DNA of 64,000 nt from Nematostella vectensis (lineage: Eukaryota > Cnidaria > Anthozoa > Actiniaria > Edwardsiidae): the NCBI RefSeq assembly GCF_932526225.1, contig NC_064048.1, positions 10,472,188 to 10,536,187 of the forward strand, given 5' to 3'. Within the stretch, counting starts at the first letter, position 1. Each line of letters opens with the position of its first letter. The notes beneath the pieces are model-generated. The model searched no databases. It had not been told where the DNA came from and saw only the letters and a program-made list of their open reading frames with translations. This document shows, in pieces, positions 57,401-64,000 of this stretch. Both the position numbers and the translations under genes were made by a program.

Positions 57401-59704
57401 TGGAGACCTATCTGAAACTTAAATCGTGGCTATTTAGAATGAACTGGTGTGCCTTTTAAATCAATAGGCGACATGCAGTACAAAAAACACCAAATTTTTT
57501 TTTGTTTGTTACTTTGTCGCCAAAAGCTAGAAAGAGCGCGAATTTGGCGACAAAGCAACGAACAAAAAGCAACTTATTCAGCACTAACGAAGGCAACCAG
57601 AAGCTTTGTATGTCTAAAAGGGCTTGATTTTCTTGAAATATTTTTTTTTTATCGCTCTCTGACGTGACGACTGCAGTCAATTCTGTGTTTATTTTGATGC
57701 GAGTTTGACAAAAAGTCACATGACCTCCTGAGTGCAACGCATATTTCGCGACAACAAATTAGCAAAGCTGCTTCTTCGGGTGGCGGATGGGGGGGGGGAT
57801 ACTATAATTCGTTTAGCAGCAGCCATAAGACTTCAAGACAATAACTCATATTATGTGTTCGTTGTCATGGTAACAGGAAAGATTGGCGCATGCGTATACC
57901 TTCCTTCATGTGTCATTTTGACTCGATACCATCATGCCCGCCTTATCTCATTGTATCCTTCTTTTATTAGAGCCCATTGATGCCTTTGAGCAATTTAGCT
58001 TAATCCTCCTAGACAAGGCTAGGGAAAAACCCTTAAAAACATACAAAATTATACTCTCATTTCAGGAACCGCAACTCCCAACATACATGAGCCGAATCTA
58101 TCATCAAAAATCAAAATAGCGGCAAAGTAATTTTCAAGTTTACATTGTATTTCTATACGAAAATATAAATTAGTGAATGGCTCACTAATTCTGAGTATAT
58201 CGTTTTGAAACAAAATATTATTGATTTGCTAATTTCTTCCGTCCGTTTGGGCAAGGTTAGGCAACAAAGAAAACCCCGTCATTATTATATTTATTTTATT
58301 CATAATGTTTTCCTGTATCTTTTCATAAAAATTTAAAAATTTATCTTTTATGTATTTATGTATCTTTTCATAAAAATTTTTATGAAAAGATACATCGAAA
58401 ATTGAAAACTTCTAGAGAGGTTTTCGCTACTTATCAATAAAAAAACCATTGGTAATTGCCAATTGATACTTATAATTTAGTCATAAATTCGATATTTCGT
58501 AACTAAGAAGCCCAATCAGGATATTAAACATGCACGTATTATCGGTCTATACTTGTGAATTTTGAGCCGCAAAAACGCAAATCAAAACCACAGAAAGAGT
58601 TTGTGGCGGGAACTCATTTTCAGATACACTCGCTCATATTTCCTTATGCATGTCCATCAGAGAATTGCAAAAAAAGTCAACGTAAAGCATGAAAAAATAT
58701 AACAGAACTACGGCTATTTATTTGCGATGCTATTGGATATAGCAAAGAAGTTTTCTCCCATCTGTTTTGAATGCTATCTACTAAAGCCTTTAAGATCCTT
58801 GTATTTCCTTTTGAGGCCCTTGAAAGAATTAGATGAAAAGTAAAGCAGTAAGTGTAGATAAGTAGATGAGAACCCTTCGTAAAACTAATTGAACAATGAT
58901 GGTACTGTTTCAATGAAGAATCGCGAGTGTTTGATTTAAAAGCTTTAGATAGAGAAGTCTGGAAAATATACATATGAACGCCAGACCAAGATGAAGGGAA
59001 ACGTAAAATTCATTTAGGAATAATCTACTCACAATGAGGCCTCTGCATCAGTTGGTTCGCCAGTGGGAGGCAAAGATCTACAAGACAACACACATACGAA
59101 TAAAAACATCTCAGCAGATTGGATCCAAGAATAAAGAAATTCGTTTTATTTATTTTTGTTATGAGGGACTCTAGTTGTTAAAACGATTTTAATTTTGAGA
59201 TGGTAATAACAAAATTATCGGTAGGGATGCTTAAAACCACAGGCCATAGCTTATAAAACCTTACATTCTTTACCGGAACTGTTTAGTTGTCAATGTTTGA
59301 AAGCATTGGCTTTATGAAAAAAAAAAAAAAAAACAGTCAAAGGTTTTGTCCATGCGACCTGTTTTTAAAAAAATAAATGAATCGTGAATTGGCGTGATGC
59401 TGGGAGATCGAGGGTGCTTTCCTTGTTTTCTAATAACATATGGACAGTGCGAAGGTGCTGAATTTCCTATAGTTTAGGGCTAAAAAAACTACCATCTCCG
59501 CACTAGTAACAAAAAGCATTCTAATTTTGAATACGGGCTACTCAACATTCTTGTGTTCATTTCTATAAGAAAAGGTATTCGCAAAAATATTTGTTTGATA
59601 TCCTCTTTCGCTTAAAAACATATCAATAAATTAACGTACTTTGATTTGGCTCGTAGCAGAAAAGAGATGACAACCAGGAGTGAAGCTCGACTTGTCCAAT
59701 TCAT
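45473..59704 (-). CDS. Cys-loop ligand-gated ion channel subunit (glycine/GABA-receptor type), complete, 9 exons, 497 residues
   Basis: Minus-strand exons: 59704-59640, 59077-59033, 53772-53654, 51629-51562, 50008-49788, 49172-49090, 48788-48651, 48009-47645, 45862-45473; phases agree throughout (1494 nt). Signal peptide MNWTSRASLLVVISFLLRAK; N-terminal helix ISKLLDDVFKRYDKRIRPYYG; then ISE-like LSETNMEFTVDMYLGQFW; Cys-loop CKVDLRNYPMDEQTC with the usual 13-residue spacing; ESFSYEQKDLNYTW; M1 YIPCTCVVILSWIAFWI; M2 RVGLGISAVLTISYM; M3 YFLLISFVFVFMSLIEYVLV; basic intracellular loop; M4 LVFPISYAIFLIIYFSV. Predicted N-glycosylation sites include NES, NIS, NLT and NYT. The second disulfide typical of glycine receptors is not present. 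The pore entrance is GSERVGLG rather than the PAR-type sequence of anion channels. It is a plasma-membrane pentamer subunit; the ligand is unknown. Confidence 0.93.
45930..47615 (-). repeat. 30-bp minisatellite, about 56 copies, resembling the adjacent donor
   Basis: Unit CCTGTCATACCTGTTGGCCG TGCTGCCTAA (+), with a higher-order variant block containing CATACTGTTACGCCTGTTAT recurring about five times. On the gene strand the unit reads CAACAG/GTATGACAG, closely similar to the real receptor donor CACGCAG/GTACGGCAG at 47645/47644. It fills the last intron. The 536-codon + strand frame (Leu-Ser-Tyr-Leu-Leu repeats) is a repeat artefact. Confidence 0.9.
47985..48430 (-). repeat. minisatellite of 56-60 bp made of a splice acceptor junction of the receptor gene
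   Basis: On the gene strand CTACCCTCTAG/CCATGTTCTCTGGTCTGA CCGCCACCAT is the real acceptor and exon start (48010/48009). Seven further copies lie upstream in the intron (exon-equivalent starts at 48066, 48123, 48179 and so on). The first two spacings are 57 bp and the frame stays open, so upstream acceptors would insert 19-residue blocks (SHxLCFYPLAMFSGLTATM type) just before M1. Confidence 0.92.
49635..49748 (+). repeat. dispersed repeat R3, copy b
   Basis: Matches 44976-45086 (AAGTTTCTATATGGATCTAG, ACCAGAGCTAAGGGTACCGA, TTTGCTAGACAC). Confidence 0.7.
50634..50785 (+). mobile_element. MITE-like element M3, copy a (left end CAGGCGCGTACACAGG)
   Basis: Starts CAGGCGCGTACACAGGGGGG and shares GGTGCGCACCC, GCCAAAAAGG, TTTTCCATATGA and CAGCCAATCCT with 51668-51812. 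The right end is not preserved. It lies in a receptor-gene intron. Confidence 0.65.
51668..51812 (+). mobile_element. MITE-like element M3, copy b (right end ACGCGCCTG)
   Basis: Shares the interior of 50634-50785 and ends CCTTGGAACGCGCCTG, the inverted counterpart of the CAGGCGCGT start of copy a. Copies a and b therefore each retain one intact end of the same element. Confidence 0.65.
51915..51954. repeat. 40-bp near-perfect palindrome
   Basis: GGCATATATGTACAGTACAT followed by ATGTACAGTACATATATGCC-type symmetry, with two mismatched positions (CAG/CAG). Located in a receptor-gene intron. Confidence 0.8.
51990..53653 (-). other. receptor-gene intron, unannotated part
   Basis: Intron between receptor exons 53654 and 51629. 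Contains a short (CA)n run at 52012-52024 and poly-A/T stretches; no exon or element recognised. Confidence 0.45.
53979..54114. mobile_element. short MITE-like element with GGCGTAACCAGG ends
   Basis: Starts GGCGTAACCAGGATTTTT and ends CCTGGCTACGCCC (inverse GGGCGTAGCCAGG), with poly-G/C just inside the right end. A related fragment CCCGTAACCAGGATTTTGAG starts at about 53923. The end sequence is of the same general kind as families M1 and M3. Confidence 0.55.
54405..54570 (+). repeat. diverged tandem duplication
   Basis: TTTACCGTTTAATAGGAAAT, TCCGGAATGCCATAGAGGTA and AGAAAAAGATTCC recur as TTACCATTTAATCGGAAATT, TCCGGAATGCCAATATGGTA and AGAAAAAGTTTCC about 75 bp later; related inverted fragments extend to about 55000. 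Confidence 0.65.
54795..54860 (+). other. empty paralogous insertion site of MITE M1
   Basis: GGTAGTCCACTTTCATCGGG ATAGAATTATTTGACCGAGG CCC, without the element. The filled version is GGTAGTCCACTTT [M1 copy b] ACTTTCACCGGGATAGAAT followed by ATTTGACCGAGGCCC at 55015-55027 and 55274-55312. Confidence 0.85.
55028..55273. mobile_element. MITE family M1, copy b (14-bp perfect TIR, 5-bp TSD)
   Basis: CAGGCCCGTACCCA to TGGGTACGGGCCTG, flanked by ACTTT at 55023-55027 and 55274-55278. Internal sequence is shared with 11424-11744. It contains a C homopolymer near the right end. It lies in the receptor-gene intron. Confidence 0.92.
56330..56755 (+). repeat. diverged tandem duplication of about 235 bp
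   Basis: CCATCGGGTAATTGAAGCGA, CAAATATCGTCAATAGCATA, TTCGCAGATTGTTATTCTAA and GGAGTGGTTGATCAACATTA recur in order about 235 bp later (CCATCGAGTAATTTAAACAA, CAAATATCGTTAATAACATA, TTCGTAGATTGTTATCTTGA, GGAGTAGGTGATCAACATTC). Confidence 0.8.
57502..57564. repeat. inverted repeat with 23-bp arms
   Basis: TTGTTTGTTACTTTGTCGCC AAA and TTTGGCGACAAAGCAACGAACAA form a hairpin with an 18-nt loop and few mismatches. Confidence 0.8.
58358..58395. repeat. perfect 38-bp palindrome
   Basis: ATGTATCTTTTCATAAAAA followed by its exact reverse complement TTTTTATGAAAAGATACAT. An additional direct copy of TGTATCTTTTCATAAAAATT lies just upstream at about 58314. Confidence 0.95.
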
Positions 59705-60904
59705 TTGCCTGCAAAAACACGGAAGAAAATAGATTGTTAACTAGCATTTTTCGTAGAACATGATGGCATTTCCATCCATGTATCTTAAAAAAAAACACAC
59801 ACACAAATCACTTTCTTCCTATTAATAAGAAAGTCTAATCAGAAATGAGACCTTTAAAACTTAACCCACCAGAAATAAGTTAAGTACAAATACCTACAAA
59901 CAAGGAAAAAGAAAAGGAAAAATAAAAGTAAAAAAAAACGTACCGTTTTTCCTTAAGATTAATATCTTAAAGTCGAGCTTTTCAATGAGTAAAGTTTACT
60001 CTTGCTTTGTTTACACTCGGAATCTGGTCATTTCCCAATTCAAATCTACTGCTTCCTGTGACATTATGAAGTCTTCGATCGCTAAGAGCCAGTCGCAACA
60101 ACACCTTGGTCTAAGTGAGCCCTTTGGTAAGACAAGGGTCATCACCATAACAAATTGACATGGAGTCATAGCGAGGCAATAGCCTCATGTACGTCTATAT
60201 CCCCTGATAACGGCCGAATTAGATGGGTCCAAACTGAGTCGTCGTAGGACTTAATGAAATCAACTTCCTTTAGATGGAATTATAAGACGCATCGATAATA
60301 AGCAATTAACGAACTCACTTTCGCTTAGTGCTAAAAACTCAATCGAAGCGCTTGTATTCATTCGTCTTGTCAATAGAAAGTTTAAAAAAAGGAAATAACA
60401 AGCAATTTTACTCAAAGCTAAAAAACTACAAAGTATAATTATGATAAGTAGAGAAAATGATTATAATTGTATTCTTAGATATATTTTTAAAAGAATTTTA
60501 GATCTCTTAGCAACGGTTTCTAATAAATGTATTTTTCATTTAGGAGCTTTTTGTATGAAAGAGATTTGTTTCAAATTATATTTCTCCTGCTCTAAAATGA
60601 CAATGAGAAAATTACAGTTTTATTATGCTTCAAGATGAGAATTGATGTCTTCAATTATACAATTCAAATCTTAATTGGTGGAGGATAAATTTAGCAGTCC
60701 ATGATTCAATTTCTGTTTACAAAATGAGTTCTCAAATATTTTTCCGACTTAAAGATCAAACCAGAAAGCGACTATAAGTCGATATGTGCGTCCAAAATAT
60801 TTACGTGGCTTCCCAACTATAACGGGTTTCAAAATAAGCACGGCAAGCACATTTGGAGTGTTCGATAACAAAAGATTCAGGACTGATATAATTATGTTGG
60901 TTCT

Positions 60905-61440
60905 ACCATCACCATCACCATCATTATCATCGCCATTATTACCATAATACATTATCATCATCATCGATCATCATCGTTATCATCATCGCTATAATTACGA
61001 TAATACTTCATCAACATTACCGCACCATCACCATCACCATCACCATCACCATCACCATCACCATCACCATCACCATCACCATCACCATCACCATCACCAT
61101 CACCATCACCATCACCATCACCATCACCATCACCATCACCATCACCATCACCATCACCATCACCATCACCATCACCATCACCATCACCATCACCATCACC
61201 ATCACCATCACCATCACCATCACCACACCGTCACCATCACCACCGTCACCATCACCACCATCACCACCACAATCACCATCACTAACACCATCATTATCAT
61301 CATCGCCATCATTATCATAATGCGGCATTATCATCACCATCATAATCATAATACGTCATCATCATCACCATCATAATCATAATACGTCATCATCATCACC
61401 ATCATAATCATAATACGTCATCACTATCATGATCATCACC
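60905..61440. repeat. (CACCAT)n microsatellite with degenerate flanks
   Basis: About 33 near-perfect hexamers at 61022-61225, flanked by CATCAT-rich degenerate sequence and by three copies of CATCACCATCATAATCATAA TACGTCAT near 61330-61425. The Met-Val open frame is an artefact. Confidence 0.95.
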
Positions 61441-61659
61441 ACCAAAAAAACATCATCTTTACCATCGTCATAACAACTACATATGAAGAACACATCATCT
61501 TTATGATAAATATTGTCAAAATAACTATTTTTAGGGAAAGCAATTTTGTTTTTAATTTTACTTTCTGTGTCTTACGGTGTTCCCCGCTGGTCTCTGATTA
61601 ACTCGGTGCGTAAAATTTAGGTGGTAATTAATTTCATCGAGAGAGGTGCTGAGACAGCC

Positions 61660-61750
61660 CGTCTGACGCTTTTGAAGCATGGAGCTGTTCAAATAAACCC
61701 GACCCGGACGCTTTTGAAGCATGGAGCTGTTCAAATAAACCGGACCCGGC
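61660..61750 (+). repeat. 42-bp tandem duplication
   Basis: ACGCTTTTGAAGCATGGAGC TGTTCAAATAAACC(C/G)GACCCGG occurs twice in a row. Confidence 0.92.
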
Positions 61751-62949
61751 TTCACTGTGTGATATTAACAAGAAATGTGGCGATTCCAATAAAAACTCCA
61801 TCCGAAAGTTTTCATATGGAAATCAATTTTAATAGAATACTAAAATAAGACATGAAGTGAAAAAAGAGCTTTTTGTTACTTAACATCAGCATACAACCAA
61901 TAAGACAATGGTTGACAGTAAGAAGTTCGAGCAAAAGTGTTTACCGTTAAAAAGCTACAATTTTCTTGGACCTCCTATTCTCAAGCTTATTTGAAAAAAA
62001 AAAATGCATTCAAAAAATATATATATATATATCGTCAATTTATTATGAGCTTTTGCATCTTACTCGATTCTGCTCCGTGCTTTCAGACACGATTTACATT
62101 AAGCAAGTTTAAACATTGTTCTGTTATTGATTAAGAGTAAATCTACCTTCAATACGCGGTTTTTGTGTCCTGTGTTAAGTCCAGCCTCGCTGCTGATCAT
62201 AAAGTGATAGCTGTAAGGCAAGTACTTTAGCCATCCCACATGGAGCCCATGGTGGTATCAACAACAACAACAAAAAAAAAACGCTCCGAAGCCCTTAGTA
62301 GATGGACTGCGATGAATAAACATAGCGCATACCCTGGACGCCATTAATTTAAAGGGATGATGTCTTATTTGTGGTTGAACATAAAAAAAGCCGAACTCTA
62401 CGCTTTAGATAACATTTTAATACATTTAGAATGTTTGATAGTAAACGTCCCCGGGAAAAATAATATCTGCGTAGTCTTTGTAACGGAATTGTGCCTTTAC
62501 TTTCATAAGCTTTTGAATTTACAAGTTAAAAAATGTTGTAAACTTTTCTTTATAATTGGTGTCCCACGAAGCCCAATTATTATAAGACGCTTTGTCGAGG
62601 AAAATAGAGAAAAACATAAATAATCAGAGGCTTCACTTCACTTTATTTTACTATGTTTACTATGCCAACTTGTATGAACAATAGATGCATAGCGCAGCCA
62701 TGGTAAGTTACATAGAGATTATTAAAGCCTGAAGTCGGGCACATTCGCGTGTGTGGGAACTTTTGCTGTGTCCAGATTGTTCCAGTCTATTACAGTTCTG
62801 ATTACGAAACTAGATTTATATACATTAGTACGAGCAAACGGTTGAGAAATATGCTCTGAGTGCTTGTGTCTTGACTTTCGCCCGAGTGTAGTGAGGTGTC
62901 CTATCGGTAGGACCGCGAGGCCCTGCCGGCCTTTGTTGAACAGCTTCAG

Positions 62950-63090
62950 TCTTGATTAATATCGCAGCTGAAATAGTTTTTCATTTGTTCATACGAAAAA
63001 AAGTCTTTATTCATATCAAATTCTTGATTCATATCGCAACTGAAATAGTTTTGCATTTGTTCATACGAAAAAAAAGTCTTTATTCATACG
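62950..63090 (+). repeat. tandem duplication of about 65 bp
   Basis: CTTGATTAATATCGCAGCTG AAATAGTTTTTCATTTGTTC ATACGAAAAAAAGTCTTTAT is followed by a near-identical second copy and a partial third. Confidence 0.88.
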
Positions 63091-63659
63091 GAAAGAAAAT
63101 CTGTATTGTTTTCTTTTCTTTTTTTTTTTTTTTTTTCAAATCGCGAAGCGGTGTTAGTATGCAATGTTTTTTATTTGTTCACAAATGTTTTTTTTTGCTG
63201 AGAGGTCGAGCTCCAATTAGTATCTTGAACGAAATTCAATTTAAAAATAATCATTTCTGTTAATAAGGTTAGCCTATCAGCAGCGAGAATCGCACTTGGC
63301 ACGGTCTCTAGACCCTGGATCTCTTCGGGCCCCATGACAACGCGCTGTTAAGACGGATCGCGGATGATGTTTTCCAGAATTTGCTCCAATCTCTTTTTTA
63401 ACCTCTTTCAAGCGTGCGGTCGATCTGATCTGTCGCGAATATAATTATCAATGCTATTAATGCTTAATACTGAAATAAATAATATATATTATTAATCGGG
63501 GAGTCGCTATGCACGTGCAAATATTACCTCATTTTAGCAGTTTTGGTGAAACTTCTAAAAAATAAACCTTTTTTGTAAATAGTTTCTAATTTTCAGTTGA
63601 GGCTGGGACGTTTTCATTTTTGGGACATTTTTAGGCTGAATATGTTCTTAACGCCCTTC

Positions 63660-63812
63660 TGGCGATTGTGATATCGGCGGATAATGTCCATGGATAAGAA
63701 ATTAAACGAAAAATTAACAGTTGGCCGAGAAGCGAAGCCACGAGGACAACTGTGAAATTTAAAGGACCATTTCTCATCCGCTGAAATTATCTGCCGATAT
63801 CACAGTGAGCCA
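63660..63812. mobile_element. foldback element
   Basis: TGTGATATCGGCGGATAAT and ATTATCTGCCGATATCACA are inverted, with weaker inner pairing (GTCCATGGATAAGAAATT and GACCATTTCTCATCC). About 150 bp. A GGCGATTG/AAGCC flank gives no clear target duplication. Confidence 0.6.
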
Positions 63813-64000
63813 AAGAAGGGGTTTATTCATTTTATATCCCAGTGACTACACTGGAAATGCGAAAAATGGCATCCACTGGAATGACGCCACCAGCGTGCGC
63901 TGTTATTTTTGCCATTTGCGTAAGATAAAAATCCATGCCACATTTTTTTTCATTAGAACAAAACCTACAAGTTCAAAACTTGCATTTCAACTGATGGATT

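Larger units (their letters stand above)
56756..59032 (-). other. receptor-gene intron, unannotated part
   Basis: Remainder of the large intron between receptor exons 2 and 3. Contains a hairpin (57502-57564) and a perfect 38-bp palindrome (58358-58395). No exon or other gene was recognised on either strand. Confidence 0.5.
59705..64000. other. region upstream of the receptor gene, no gene seen
   Basis: The receptor promoter should be just above 59704, but I cannot fix it. Otherwise AT-rich sequence with microsatellites (60905-61440), two short tandem duplications and a foldback element. Open frames are short and lack motifs. Confidence 0.5.

Noticed and set aside
57449-57667. small + strand ORF
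   Set aside because: Covers a hairpin in the receptor intron; no recognisable motif.
61017-61349. Met-Val repeat protein
   Set aside because: Hexanucleotide microsatellite.

Overview
This is eukaryotic, animal-type DNA with intron-rich genes, GT-AG splice sites, abundant micro- and minisatellites, and many short inverted-repeat (MITE-like) elements. The gene content is a SAND-domain DEAF1 homologue, Ly6/uPAR small secreted proteins, a Cys-loop receptor subunit and an F-box/WD40 protein, which points to an invertebrate metazoan. A cnidarian such as a sea anemone fits well, but the sequence alone does not prove it. I rebuilt the gene models by hand from splice sites, reading phase and family motifs. 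Where a model is complete, the summed exon lengths divide by three.

Layout: 1-8.2 kb (+) holds the 3' part of a DEAF1-like transcription factor (SAND domain and C-terminal helical segments, no MYND finger). 8.2-13.0 kb is intergenic and rich in MITEs. 13.06-14.25 kb (+) is a two-exon Ly6-like secreted protein. 14.3-16.4 kb is dispersed repeats and a PIF/Harbinger-like MITE. 16.4-18.7 kb (-) is a three-exon gene for a charged 327-residue protein that I do not recognise. 21.2-33.1 kb (+) is a 20-exon F-box/WD40 gene (657 residues). 34.25-34.6 kb (-) is the main exon of a second Ly6-like, probably GPI-anchored protein. 36.1-42.1 kb (-) is a LamG/concanavalin-like domain gene, with a decayed non-LTR retrotransposon (+) in one intron. 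45.5-59.7 kb (-) is a complete nine-exon Cys-loop ligand-gated ion channel subunit (497 residues). 59.7-64 kb shows no convincing gene.

The most unusual feature recurs across the window. Minisatellite arrays are built from copies of the exon/intron junction they touch, so real splice donors or acceptors are followed or preceded by 3 to more than 50 tandem copies of themselves. I see this clearly or probably in the DEAF1, Ly6, F-box/WD40, LamG and Cys-loop genes, at both donors and acceptors. In two cases (LamG and Cys-loop) the unit is a multiple of three and stays open in the coding frame, so alternative use of the copies would add 14- or 19-residue blocks.

Other notable points are a Cys-loop receptor of glycine/GABA type with a Glu at the -1' pore position (predicted cation-selective), a DEAF1 homologue in which the MYND finger is replaced by an extended helix, a MITE family with 14-bp inverted repeats, 5-bp target duplications and an empty paralogous site in the same window, and a TTAA-targeting MITE present as two full copies.
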